From the NCBI GenBank assembly GCA_019753235.1, contig JAIELF010000021.1, forward strand, positions 1-64,000: 64,000 nucleotides of DNA, read 5' to 3'. A program made the position numbers and the translations under genes. The DNA comes from a bacterium. Lineage in GTDB: Bacteria; Planctomycetota; Planctomycetia; Kolteriales; Kolteriaceae. A model generated the notes under the pieces. It was not told the DNA's origin. It searched no databases and worked only from the letters and a program-made list of their open reading frames with translations. Numbering within the stretch: position 1 is the stretch's first letter; each line of letters opens with the position of its first letter. Below are positions 8,975 to 17,086 of this stretch, one piece after another.

Positions 8975-9331
8975 ATGCTGTTTCGTTTCTCTCCCACACG
9001 ACGTGGGTTCGTCTTCACCTGTTTCATTTCATCGCTCCTCTGGTCTGGCGTCGACGCGGTGCTCGCTGACGAAAAACCCAAGGCGACCACCATTGACATC
9101 AAAGGGATGCACTGTCAGGGGTGCGCAACCAAGGTCCAGAACCGTCTGACGGCGGTCAAGAATGTCAACTCGGCGACCGTGAGTGCCAAAACGGCTCAGG
9201 CGACCGTCAATCCTAAGGCCGACGCAAAACCCTCGCCGCGAGCCCTCTGGGAGGCCGTCGAAGCCGCAGGTTACTCCCCGACCAAACTCGTCGGACCAGA
9301 CGGCACCTTCACCATGAAACCTCCCGCCTAA
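8975..9331 (+). CDS. Secreted heavy-metal-associated (HMA) domain protein, MerP-like
   Basis: A 118-aa protein with an N-terminal signal peptide (about residues 1-31) and one HMA ferredoxin-like metal-binding domain with the motif GMHCQGC at about 45-51. The start ATG 8975 has AAAGGAG upstream. The C-terminal part (SPRALWEAVEAAGY, GPDGTFTMKPPA) is shared with the protein at 41873-42220, so the two are paralogues carried in the two separate metal islands. It is likely a periplasmic copper or zinc shuttle. It stands alone, convergent with the metal operon that ends at 9403. Confidence 0.82.
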   Translation: MLFRFSPTRRGFVFTCFISSLLWSGVDAVLADEKPKATTIDIKGMHCQGCATKVQNRLTAVKNVNSATVSAKTAQATVNPKADAKPSPRALWEAVEAAGYSPTKLVGPDGTFTMKPPA

Positions 9332-9402
9332 CGACCGCGCTCCCGTCTCCGGAGGGGCTGTCGCGACCAGATGGGCTAAATTGACTGGGCACGGATACCC
9401 AG

Positions 9403-9669
9403 TCAGTGACACCCGCCCGTCTTCTTGTCCTCCCCCGACCTCGGACTCCCTTCCGGGGACTTTTTATCGCCCTTCGAACAGCATCCCCTTCCTTCGGCAC
9501 CGTCTCCACCGAACATCGACAGCACCATCGGTACCACGCAGCAAGCCACCATCAATAGAAGGAAGAGTGTTCCACCACTGGCAAGGGATCCCCCAAACAA
9601 TGCCAGCACGGCAACAAGAAGGAGCCCCGAAAGGCAAATCCACGGCATCCAAACGCTTGATCGATTCAT
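9403..9669 (-). CDS. Small membrane protein with Cys-rich tail
   Basis: An 88-aa protein with two hydrophobic helices (about 9-29 and 34-53) and a hydrophilic tail with CC and a terminal CH. It is the last gene of the minus-strand metal operon, 61 bases after the preceding gene. No family is recognised with certainty. The cysteines suggest metal or thiol chemistry at the membrane, which is inference from context. Confidence 0.55.
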   Translation of the reverse strand: MNRSSVWMPWICLSGLLLVAVLALFGGSLASGGTLFLLLMVACCVVPMVLSMFGGDGAEGRGCCSKGDKKSPEGSPRSGEDKKTGGCH

Positions 9670-9730
9670 CTTCGTTTATCCAGTCAATTCGGCGGCTGGG
9701 CGAATCATTCGGTTCGCGCAGCTCGATCGC

Positions 9731-10066
9731 CTACATGTCCGTCATTCCCCCTCCACCCATCGGAGCCGCTGGCGCCGCCGGTGCCTGCATCGGTTGCTGC
9801 GCCGGCATCTGACCCATCGGTTGGCTCGGCACAACATGTGACCCCGTCGCCATCCCACCAGCTCCGTGCTCCGCGAGCCGTCGTTCCTGGTCCGCGATCC
9901 GTTCCTCCGCCCGCGCCATCCGCACCTCCAACTGCCTGACGCGCGATTCCAGCGAAGCGTGCAAACCACTCTCCTTTTCAGCCAGTGCCCAGGAGGGAAA
10001 TCCCGCCCCCACCGCGAGCAGTACCCCGATTATCATCGCATGCCTAACTCTCCCTTCTGTCTTCAT
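9731..10066 (-). CDS. Exported coiled-coil protein with Pro/Met/Gly-rich tail
   Basis: A 111-aa protein: signal peptide to about residue 30, a coiled coil (LESRVRQLEVRMARAEERI) and a low-complexity PMGQMPAQQPMQAP-type tail. The start at 10066 is supported by AAGGAG seven bases upstream; the longer frame from 10102 is not needed. The Met-rich tail resembles that of the Spy-like protein at 7732-8538 and suggests copper binding. It belongs to the copper operon. No family assignment. Confidence 0.55.
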   Translation of the reverse strand: MKTEGRVRHAMIIGVLLAVGAGFPSWALAEKESGLHASLESRVRQLEVRMARAEERIADQERRLAEHGAGGMATGSHVVPSQPMGQMPAQQPMQAPAAPAAPMGGGGMTDM

Positions 10067-10126
10067 CACTTTTCTCCTTGTTACATTTGCATTCACATCC
10101 AATGGCGTCCCTCTAGTTCGTTCGTT

Positions 10127-10543
10127 TCACTTCTCGCCGAGCGATTTTCGAAATCGAGCCCGATTGACATCCGATTCGAAGTAGAGCACCCGACCGTTCA
10201 CGCTCAAGAGACTTGCGACTGCTTTATCGACCACCTTTCCGGAAAGAGGATCTTTCGCCAACGTGTAGCGCGCGGGCTCAGAGGCGATCTTCGCCTTGCA
10301 CATCTCGCAGCACCCGTAATAGGTCTTCCCGTCGCGTACGAGGGGAATCGCCGGGACTGCCATGATGGTGTCCTGCATCATGCAGACGCGACTCCGTTGG
10401 GGTTCCTCGATCGCCAGATCCTCCGCTTGGGCGTTCTTTTCCATCAAGACCCAGGCGAGCAGAATGAACAAAACAAACAATGACTTCGCGATTCTCTGCC
10501 AACCTGTGATTTCTATTTCAACTCGTTCCATTCCGCTCTTCAT
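10127..10543 (-). CDS. Exported YHS/TRASH-like metal-binding protein
   Basis: A 138-aa protein with an N-terminal signal or anchor helix (about 17-38), then CMMQD and the TRASH/YHS-type cysteines GCCEMCKAKI, followed by a region resembling YHS domains (DPLSGKVVDKA). ATG 10543 overlaps the stop of the multicopper oxidase gene (ATGA), which fixes the start. The position after the oxidase suggests delivery or sensing of copper outside the membrane. NosL-like metallochaperones are a possible alternative. Confidence 0.65.
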   Translation of the reverse strand: MKSGMERVEIEITGWQRIAKSLFVLFILLAWVLMEKNAQAEDLAIEEPQRSRVCMMQDTIMAVPAIPLVRDGKTYYGCCEMCKAKIASEPARYTLAKDPLSGKVVDKAVASLLSVNGRVLYFESDVNRARFRKSLGEK

Positions 10544-11892
10544 GATTCTCTCTTGCCTCCCAATTGGATGCCGTTTTTTGATAACTCCGTCGCGCTTGAC
10601 GCCGAGGCAAGCGTTCCTGGCGGGTTCTGATACCAACCCGGATCCTTGTAGTTGGTAAGTCCCTCTCGAACCTTGACCACCGTAAACATTCCGCCCATCG
10701 TGATGTAATCGTGTTTCCCCTTAGCCCCCAGCATCGGGATGCTGTTTTCCGGAAACCTCATCCCCATCTCGGCCATCTCTCCCATCCCCTCGTGTCCCAT
10801 CGTCATGTAGTCCGGCAGCAGTCGTTGAACCTTGCGGTCAATCGCCCCAGGCCGGACGCCGATCATGTTCGGGAACTCATGACCCATCTGATTCATCACA
10901 TGGTGCGTCATGTGGCAGTGCATTGCCCAATCACCCGGCTCGTCGGCAATAAATTCCACCGTGCGCGTGCTTCCCACAGGAACCAGCACTGTCGTCTCTG
11001 GCCACTGGGCTGACTCCGGAATTCGACCTCCGTCGGTCTCGGTGATCTTGAACTGATATCCGTGCAAGTGAATGGGATGGTGATCCATCGGACCCAGATT
11101 GCCGATGCGAATCCGCACCCGTTCCCCGAGTTTGGCGACTAGGGGGGCGGTGGCCGGAAAGACCTTTCCGTTGATTGTTAGGACGTTAAAATCCGTCATT
11201 TCATTGGGGTTGGGCCGGGAAGCTCCCGGATCGATGCGCCATTCGTGCAGGAGGAGAGCAAAGTCCCGATCCACCTTTGGTTCGGATTCTCCGCGCGGAT
11301 GGATCACGAACAGGCCCGTCATCCCTAGGGCAATTTGCGTCATCTCGTCGTGGTGGGAGTGGTACATGCAGGTGCCGCTTTGGCGAAGAGTCCACTCGTA
11401 TTTGAATGTCTCCCCGGGTCGGATCGAGCGCTGGTTCAATCCACCGACTCCGTCCATCCCATTCGGAAGAAGGAGCCCATGCCAATGGACCGATGTGGGA
11501 GCTTTGAGACGGTTGGTCACAAAAATCCTCACTCGATCCCCATCAACCGCCTCGATGAGTGGACCATGGATCGAGCCGTTGTAACCCCAGCATGTGGCCC
11601 GAAGCCCCGGCGCGAATTCGTGTTCCACTTCCTCCGCAATCAGGTGAAACACCTTCGCCCCGTTGATTTCGTGCCAAGGGAGTGTCTTCCCATTGGGCAC
11701 CACGACCGGATGGTAGTCCACCCCCGGCTTCGCCGGTGTCGCTGCCGGGGCAGCCAACGTTTCTCGCGGCACCTCGCCAAACTCCGACTCGGCAAGGAGT
11801 CTGCCGCGAGGCGTTAGCAGGAGTGCTCCCCCCGCTACCACCACCCCTCCACCCTTGAGCACTTCCCGTCGCGACATTCCTCTTCGTTCCAT
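10540..11892 (-). CDS. Tat-exported multicopper oxidase (CopA-like)
   Basis: A 450-aa multicopper oxidase. The N-terminus has a twin-arginine signal (SRREVLKGGG followed by a hydrophobic stretch). All four copper-binding motifs are present in order: HWHG, HSHH, HPIHLHG and HCHMTHH. A Met-rich stretch near the C-terminus (MGHEGMGEMAEMGMRF) resembles the Met-rich insert of cuprous oxidases such as CueO and CopA. It probably oxidises toxic Cu(I) in the periplasm. The gene lies between the TolC-like channel and the YHS-like protein, in a copper operon. Confidence 0.9.
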   Translation of the reverse strand: MERRGMSRREVLKGGGVVVAGGALLLTPRGRLLAESEFGEVPRETLAAPAATPAKPGVDYHPVVVPNGKTLPWHEINGAKVFHLIAEEVEHEFAPGLRATCWGYNGSIHGPLIEAVDGDRVRIFVTNRLKAPTSVHWHGLLLPNGMDGVGGLNQRSIRPGETFKYEWTLRQSGTCMYHSHHDEMTQIALGMTGLFVIHPRGESEPKVDRDFALLLHEWRIDPGASRPNPNEMTDFNVLTINGKVFPATAPLVAKLGERVRIRIGNLGPMDHHPIHLHGYQFKITETDGGRIPESAQWPETTVLVPVGSTRTVEFIADEPGDWAMHCHMTHHVMNQMGHEFPNMIGVRPGAIDRKVQRLLPDYMTMGHEGMGEMAEMGMRFPENSIPMLGAKGKHDYITMGGMFTVVKVREGLTNYKDPGWYQNPPGTLASASSATELSKNGIQLGGKRES

Positions 11893-11907
11893 AGTCGATT
11901 CTCCTTC

Positions 11908-13308
11908 TCAGTGATGATGCGCGCTTATCTTTGGCCGTGGGCTCTCTAACTCGACTTGAAGAAGCTCCCCCGTGGGGAGCCGTCGACCAACTACTTGTTC
12001 GAGTTCCGTGCGAGTGATCCAGTAATCGGATACCGCTTGCAGATAATCACGTGCAGCATCGATCTGCTGTCGCTTAGCCTGCACGAGCGACACCACCCCA
12101 AGAAACATCCCGTTATAAAGGAGCTGCGACTCATCGGTGGCGCGTTGGTAGGCAGGAAGGAGATTCCGTTCGAAATACTCCACCTTGCTGCGGGCAACCG
12201 ACATGCGTGCGAAGGTGCCACGAACATCCGAGCGAATCTTAATGGCTAGAGCCGCGTAGCGATCCTGGGCCTGAAGCAACCGATACTTTGCCCTTGCCCG
12301 TTCTGTGCCCCCGAAGTCAAAAAGCGGAATGGGAAACGAGATGCTTGGCCCGCGTGTTGTTTCCCCCTCTGGCTCTCGCTCCGAGTGCGCCCCGATGCCG
12401 AACTCCGGGATGATGCTCGTGATGCGAGTGAGTTCCTGCGCCTGAGAGAGAGCCTCCACCTCGGCCTTCGCCGAAGCCAAATCAAGTCGTTCGGAAACCG
12501 CCAGTCGTTCGAGTTCCGCGAACTCAAGCTCGTTTCGCGGCAGTCGCGGCAATCGGCCCGCCATGCGCCACTCGGTCTCTGCGCCCGAAAGGCCCAGCAG
12601 CACGTTTACTCGCTCTCGACTCTCCACCACGCCGAGATCCGCCTCTGCAAGTTCAATTCGGCTTCGACCCTCGGCCTGTTCCTCCAAGGCCACTTCCAAA
12701 ATCCCGATGTTTCCCGCCGCTCGCAGGGCGCGCACTGCCGTTAGGGATGCCGAAAGGGCATCGGCAACACCCTGCCTCATCTCCAAAAGTTGTTCCGAAG
12801 CTTGGAGGTGGATGTAAGCTGCACGGACCTCGGCCACATGCTCCCATACCTCTTGGGTCACCTTGAGTCGCTCGCGCTCAAACTCGCTTTCGGCGACCTT
12901 CTTCCGAAGAGGTATCAACAACAGCCCCAAGAACTCTTGGGCAATGTCGAACTCGGCGGCCGTTCCACGAAACCGTCGCTCCACGCTGAAAGCGGGGTTA
13001 TCGGGCAGTCCGGCAGCCACCAAATCGCTTCGCGCAATCCCGATTTCCCGGAAGTGACTTCGGAGTTTTGGGTTGTTAAGGAGCGAGATCGCCACCGCCG
13101 CATCCATCGACAAAGGTTCCGCGAGCTTGGCGACGAGCCAACGCTGGAATCCCTCTGCCTGGTCCGCGTCCAACGTCCAGTCCACGGTCACACCGGACCG
13201 GGTGGCAATCTCCTGACGAGCACGCTCCAAATCCGGCCGAGCGTCCATCGATGAACAACCTATGGTCAACAGCACCAAGAAAACGATCCCCCGTCGTCTA
13301 ACGTCCAT
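11908..13308 (-). CDS. TolC/CzcC-family outer-membrane efflux lipoprotein
   Basis: A 466-aa protein with a lipoprotein signal (lipobox ending IGC at about residue 18) and two outer-membrane-efflux repeats of helical, coiled-coil character typical of CusC/CzcC/NodT proteins. The start at 13308 overlaps the end of the preceding small lipoprotein gene. No RND pump or adaptor gene is in this operon, so the channel may pair with another pump such as the one at 44-49 kb, or act in copper export with the oxidase. The C-terminal HHH may bind metal. Confidence 0.85.
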   Translation of the reverse strand: MDVRRRGIVFLVLLTIGCSSMDARPDLERARQEIATRSGVTVDWTLDADQAEGFQRWLVAKLAEPLSMDAAVAISLLNNPKLRSHFREIGIARSDLVAAGLPDNPAFSVERRFRGTAAEFDIAQEFLGLLLIPLRKKVAESEFERERLKVTQEVWEHVAEVRAAYIHLQASEQLLEMRQGVADALSASLTAVRALRAAGNIGILEVALEEQAEGRSRIELAEADLGVVESRERVNVLLGLSGAETEWRMAGRLPRLPRNELEFAELERLAVSERLDLASAKAEVEALSQAQELTRITSIIPEFGIGAHSEREPEGETTRGPSISFPIPLFDFGGTERARAKYRLLQAQDRYAALAIKIRSDVRGTFARMSVARSKVEYFERNLLPAYQRATDESQLLYNGMFLGVVSLVQAKRQQIDAARDYLQAVSDYWITRTELEQVVGRRLPTGELLQVELESPRPKISAHHH

Positions 13309-13558
13309 GATCCCTCCCGCATTTCATCCCGCTTCCGATGCCCCGCTCTTGACCCGTCTGAGGCGTCCCGTCCAAGTCGTCTGGCTCCTCGGCTTCCGAG
13401 CCAAGGAGAACTTGCCCAACAGGTCGTACCACGCCCGACGGGGCCCCGGGGTTCGCGGGATGATTCTGGGGAAGTGGTGCCATTTCGACCCCCGACAGGC
13501 AGCCGCCAAAGCTCAAGACCGCACAACCCAATGCGGCAAATTTACTCGGCTTGATCAT
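13298..13558 (-). CDS. Small lipoprotein
   Basis: An 86-aa protein with a clear lipoprotein signal (lipobox FGGC near residue 20) and a Pro/Gly-rich mature part. ATG 13558 lies 17 bases inside the cytochrome c gene end, and its stop lies inside the start of the TolC-like gene, so it is embedded in the operon. No family recognised. Confidence 0.5.
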   Translation of the reverse strand: MIKPSKFAALGCAVLSFGGCLSGVEMAPLPQNHPANPGAPSGVVRPVGQVLLGSEAEEPDDLDGTPQTGQERGIGSGMKCGRDHGR

Positions 13559-14099
13559 GGTGAGTCCCCTCAAGGCGGTTGATTTCGTTCATCAGTTTTT
13601 GCTCTTCGTCGGAGAGTGACGGCAAATGACGAATGAACAGCGTCAACTTCCAATTGTCCTCATCACTTCCGCCGAACCCCGGCATCCCGGTGAAGCGGAT
13701 ACCATTTTTGATGATGTTGAAGATCTCGCCATCACTGAGGTTCTGTGTGCTGTCCTCCCGAAGATCGGGTGGCGGAGGAAAGAGTCCCTCGCCAATCATG
13801 CTTTTTCCATCTCCCCGGTTTCCGTGGCACACCGCACAGTGGTCTGCAAAATGATCGCGCGCCTCGGCGATGAATAATTCGTTCGCGCGGAGCGGGTTCG
13901 CGAGATCTCGGACCGATGACGGTGTCGCCAGCGAACGGATTCGGCGCGCGATCCAAGTCTCCATGGCACTCGGCTTGGCGCGAGCACTTAGGCCATGGAG
14001 TCGCAAATACGCCACCCCCACGCTAGCACCGACCATCGACACGAGCACTAACGCTAGACAAACTCGACCGGTCACGGACCTAACGAATGGAACTGTCAT
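13542..14099 (-). CDS. Class I c-type cytochrome
   Basis: A 185-aa protein with an N-terminal membrane helix (about 12-32) and a single haem motif CAVCH near residue 88, followed by GNRGDGKS and the distal methionine region FTGMPGFGG typical of cytochrome c domains found in copper operons. It probably passes electrons from Cu(I) oxidation by the multicopper oxidase, or to it. It overlaps the upstream gene (14080) by 20 bases and the downstream lipoprotein by 17. Confidence 0.8.
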   Translation of the reverse strand: MTVPFVRSVTGRVCLALVLVSMVGASVGVAYLRLHGLSARAKPSAMETWIARRIRSLATPSSVRDLANPLRANELFIAEARDHFADHCAVCHGNRGDGKSMIGEGLFPPPPDLREDSTQNLSDGEIFNIIKNGIRFTGMPGFGGSDEDNWKLTLFIRHLPSLSDEEQKLMNEINRLEGTHHDQAE

Positions 14100-14463
14100 A
14101 ACCCTCGGAATCGAATGCGTCCTTTGGGCTCGTGTTCACCGATCCCTTTTCCGCATCGTGCACGAGCACCTCTCTTGCGGCGAAAGCTCCATCGGCGAGC
14201 TTATGTCCCATCACCGTGACGTGTTCCCTCGACTTGATGTCGCTGTTTCGTTGCACTTCCCCGTTGCTGCGCTGATATTTCGTCTCTGGGGAGAGCAGAA
14301 TAACCACAGTCCCCTGAACGGTCTCGACCGTCATGGATTTTGAGTCAACCGACCGAACCGTTCCGTCGATCTTGGGTCCTCGGTGCATGGAAGGATCATG
14401 CGCGAGGGTCACGGAGACGGGAAAAAGGATTAACGAAAGAACAACAGTGGCTAGAAGCTTCAT
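14080..14463 (-). CDS. Exported DUF5666-like / OB-fold protein
   Basis: A 127-aa protein with a signal peptide (about 1-21) followed by a beta-rich domain. KIDGTVRSVDSKSMTVETVQG and VTVMGHKLADG resemble DUF5666-type OB-fold domains that occur with copper resistance genes. The start 14463 is chosen because the signal peptide begins there; the frame further upstream has no support. Function unknown; a copper or ligand binding role is inference from the operon. Confidence 0.6.
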   Translation of the reverse strand: MKLLATVVLSLILFPVSVTLAHDPSMHRGPKIDGTVRSVDSKSMTVETVQGTVVILLSPETKYQRSNGEVQRNSDIKSREHVTVMGHKLADGAFAAREVLVHDAEKGSVNTSPKDAFDSEGYDSSIR

Positions 14464-14565
14464 AAGGTCAGTAGAATTCTGGTTGTCAGGGATTGCCGAA
14501 CCCCGGTGCGACTCGGCGTCTCTCAAAGATAATGAGATTCTCGGATCGGCAAGGAGCCGTCCGGA

Positions 14566-14943
14566 TTAGCGAGGCGGCGCGTTTGGCGCCAACGAAAGCG
14601 AGACGAGCAGGACCTCAGAGGGTGGCCCAACGGCTTCGCGAAACGAAGACCGAACCTCCACGAAGGAGATGCTTGGCTCGCTCAGCGGCCGCGTCATCGT
14701 GTTCGGAAAATCGAAAACCAGGATTGGGCCCGAAGCGACATCGGGACTCACCGACAACATCGGGGTAAGCTTCTCGCAGCAGACCTTGATGGGACAACCT
14801 TCGTGCGGGCTCTCGCTTCCCGCTGATCGCTCCTCCCCGCAATCGTGTGTCGTATGGACCGGGGAGGCCAGGGCTGCGGAGAGAATACAATGGTTCGCGA
14901 CCAGCGACCAAATGAGAGCGGTGAGGAGAGCTACAAGTCGCAT
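14566..14943 (-). CDS. Small exported Cys-rich protein heading the copper operon
   Basis: A 125-aa protein with a signal peptide (about 1-27), then HTTHDCGEE, HEGCPIKVCCEKL and a beta-rich C-terminal half. It is the first gene of the minus-strand copper operon, about 100 bases before the next gene. The position and Cys clusters recall the exported Cys/His-rich proteins at 41187, 43663 and 50207, though sequence similarity is weaker here. A palindrome 51 bases upstream may be its operator. Confidence 0.6.
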   Translation of the reverse strand: MRLVALLTALIWSLVANHCILSAALASPVHTTHDCGEERSAGSESPHEGCPIKVCCEKLTPMLSVSPDVASGPILVFDFPNTMTRPLSEPSISFVEVRSSFREAVGPPSEVLLVSLSLAPNAPPR

Positions 14944-14993
14944 GCGGTCCGTTGTTGGTTATCGGCTCTTGGAACTATAGACGAGACAGCCGT

Positions 14994-15023
14994 CATTTCG
15001 CAACAACGTACCTTGTTGAAATG
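14994..15023. promoter_or_regulatory. Palindrome upstream of the copper operon, candidate operator
   Basis: An inverted repeat is centred near 15009: the inner arms CAACAA (15001-15006) and TTGTTG (15013-15018) are perfect around a six-base centre, and outer arms CATTT (14994-14998) and AAATG (15019-15023) extend it across a two-base asymmetry. It lies 51-80 bases upstream of the first gene of the minus-strand metal operon. A metal-responsive regulator site or a transcript hairpin would both fit. Confidence 0.45.
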
Positions 15024-15153
15024 CAACTTTCTCTCGCTTGAAACTGAAAAAGCGAGTCACCCTCGATAGTTGGACCGTCAGCATTGGCGTAGTTAACTCG
15101 GAAATGCAAGGGATCCACACGAATGAGAACCAATCGACCTCGTCCGATCTCAT

Positions 15154-15495
15154 TCAACGATGGGCTTCCACGACGTCCCCCTCCTCGAATGCAATCGGTC
15201 GAGGGAATGAAACGACGGAGTACTCGTCGTTAATGATTTCGATTACACGTCCGCTGCCCAAGAGTCGCTTTTCGCATGCCGCTCTATTCGCGGCCTCAGC
15301 CTTTCCGAACAAGGAAATTGGTGGGCACATGGGACGATAAACTGTGACGGCACTCGCGGTGCGCATTACGTCTCCACCCATGTCCACATGAGCTTCCGTG
15401 TCGCTGATCTTCATCACCACCACGCCACGATCCAACAGGGATGAGCAGCCAACAAGAATCAGCGGAAAAACAAAGAGACGAAAACAAAGGCGCAT
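15154..15495 (-). CDS. Small lipoprotein, paralogue of the next gene
   Basis: A 113-aa protein with lipobox VGC near residue 17. The mature part (GVVVMKISDTEAHVDM, GSGRVIEIINDEYSVVSF, EEGDVVEAHR) aligns with the 15528-15911 product in the same order. The start 15495 follows GGAG. Function unknown; the beta-rich repeat pattern suggests a small barrel. Confidence 0.6.
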   Translation of the reverse strand: MRLCFRLFVFPLILVGCSSLLDRGVVVMKISDTEAHVDMGGDVMRTASAVTVYRPMCPPISLFGKAEAANRAACEKRLLGSGRVIEIINDEYSVVSFPRPIAFEEGDVVEAHR

Positions 15496-15527
15496 GGCGC
15501 GTTTCTCCAAAATGTGGTGTTTTCTCT

Positions 15528-15911
15528 TCACTCTGGGCGAATATCCTTCAGTTTGACCTGATCTCCCTTCTTAGCCTGAATTTCAGTGTCGAACGTGACT
15601 TCGGAATAGTGCTCGTTGATCCTCCGAGTCACTACACCCGTTCCGATCGATTTCCGAGCACAGACCGAGCGTCGCCCCGCCCCTGACTTTCCTCCCCGAA
15701 CCCTCGTATCGATACACTCATGGCGGGTCACCTCGACTTCTTGCCCCGGTTGAACCTCATCCTCGTCAACGCAGACATGGGCTATGCGATCATCAACAAC
15801 CATTGCAATTACACCATGGGTATGCGGTCTCGCCGCGCAGCTAGCCAGCACGCCCATGCTCAATAGCAAGGAAGCGATCAAAGGTGTTCTCGTCGAAAGT
15901 CGCTTCATCAC
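15528..15911 (-). CDS. Small lipoprotein, paralogue of the previous gene
   Basis: A 127-aa protein with a signal and lipobox ASC near residue 25. The mature domain (GVIAMVVDDRIAHVCVD, GTGVVTRRINEHYSEVTF, KKGDQVKLK) matches the adjacent 113-aa lipoprotein, so the two arose by tandem duplication. The two coding regions are 32 bases apart. They lie upstream of, and apart from, the copper operon. No family recognised. Confidence 0.6.
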   Translation of the reverse strand: MMKRLSTRTPLIASLLLSMGVLASCAARPHTHGVIAMVVDDRIAHVCVDEDEVQPGQEVEVTRHECIDTRVRGGKSGAGRRSVCARKSIGTGVVTRRINEHYSEVTFDTEIQAKKGDQVKLKDIRPE

Positions 15912-16213
15912 GTCCCTCTGCTTACTCAGTCCGGTTGGTCATCGCCTGAACTGATAACACCGCTGTCAGTCGCGTGGCAACGTCCGTTCTCTTCGACGCA
16001 TCCAAGCGTGGATTCAGGTCGATCGTAACTCCGATTGAATTCGTTTCACCCTTGGCTGAGTGCATGTCGATGTTGCGCGATAACGCCTCTTCCATTTCTT
16101 GGTCGGTATCACCGGTCTCCGCGACCGCCGATCCGCTTACGCGTCGGTCGCCGAGAGGCGTTCCCGACCCTGTGACTATTGTCGAGAGGAATTTGCTGTG
16201 TTAAACGTCAGGC
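15912..16213. other. Intergenic, nothing convincing seen
   Basis: About 300 bases between divergent genes. Short frames exist but lack ribosome sites or recognisable protein features. It presumably holds promoters for the lipoprotein pair and the small plus-strand gene. Confidence 0.4.
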
Positions 16214-16480
16214 ATGACCCCACGACGAGACCCATGGATCATCGGACAAGGCACCACCACCGAGCGGCCCTATGTGATTCACACGGAGAAGCCGCGGTTT
16301 ATCGCCCAGGTGTTTGAGGAGGGGGACCCAGACGGGATCCGAGCGCCGCTCAGCTATTCCCTGCGTGACGGCCGTTCTTTGGCTAGGTTCGCGTTTTACG
16401 ACGACCTGCCGGATGACCGGACTCTGCGATCGATTCTGCGATGGGCGGACGAAGTCTTGGCGGTAAGCCCGCTCGCCTAG
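16214..16480 (+). CDS. Hypothetical 88-aa protein
   Basis: A short acidic/aromatic protein (RPYVIHTEKPRFIAQV, FAFYDDLPDD) with no family I recognise. The codon pattern looks like the neighbouring genes and GTCAGG lies just before the ATG, but support is modest. No signal peptide or membrane helix. Confidence 0.45.
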   Translation: MTPRRDPWIIGQGTTTERPYVIHTEKPRFIAQVFEEGDPDGIRAPLSYSLRDGRSLARFAFYDDLPDDRTLRSILRWADEVLAVSPLA

Positions 16481-16689
16481 CCCGGTGCCGCTTCTCGGGT
16501 CGGAACTGCCCCCTTACTCTCTCTTTGCCCTTTCCTGTGCTCAAGCCAGGGCTTGCCGATAGCGAGCGAGGCGGCATTTCCAGAAGTTCGACTCTCCCGG
16601 CACTTTAGCGGGTCGCTGACTCAGCCGATACGATCCTAGGTCGGTCAAACGAACGGCCCCGGACCACGCCCCGACCTTCTCGGAGGACC

Positions 16690-17082
16690 ATGAACGACAC
16701 CCCTAGGACAGCTCGGAGCATCCTCCGCTCATTCAAGAAGAACTTCCCCTGCCTGCTGATCGCTCTCTATGTGGCGGCGTGCATGGACTTCTTCGGGCCG
16801 GGCATCCTGGAAGCCGCCACCTACGAACCGCCGAGGGGAGCGGTGTGCTTTTCAAGGCCCGTCTTTTTTGGCTTCACTTCCAGGGAAGAGTGCGTCATCT
16901 CGACGGCGGTCTCACTCGATACACCGGTTGCCGACTGGTCGAACAATGTGCCCATGTTTCGGACACTGGCGACACCGTCCCCCATCCAGCCAAGCCCCCT
17001 GACTCGCGTGCTTCTAGCTTGCGCTGTCCTCCTAACCGTCTACCGCGTGCTCCGTTTGCCGGCGACTTCAGCGAAGGACTAA
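16690..17082 (+). CDS. Hypothetical membrane protein
   Basis: A 130-aa protein preceded by GGAGG, with a hydrophobic helix at about 20-38 and another near 103-120. It ends four bases before the kinase gene and is probably co-transcribed with it. The segment between the helices has three cysteines and would lie outside the cell if the first helix is an uncleaved anchor. Unknown function. Confidence 0.5.
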   Translation: MNDTPRTARSILRSFKKNFPCLLIALYVAACMDFFGPGILEAATYEPPRGAVCFSRPVFFGFTSREECVISTAVSLDTPVADWSNNVPMFRTLATPSPIQPSPLTRVLLACAVLLTVYRVLRLPATSAKD

Positions 17083-17086
17083 CGAC

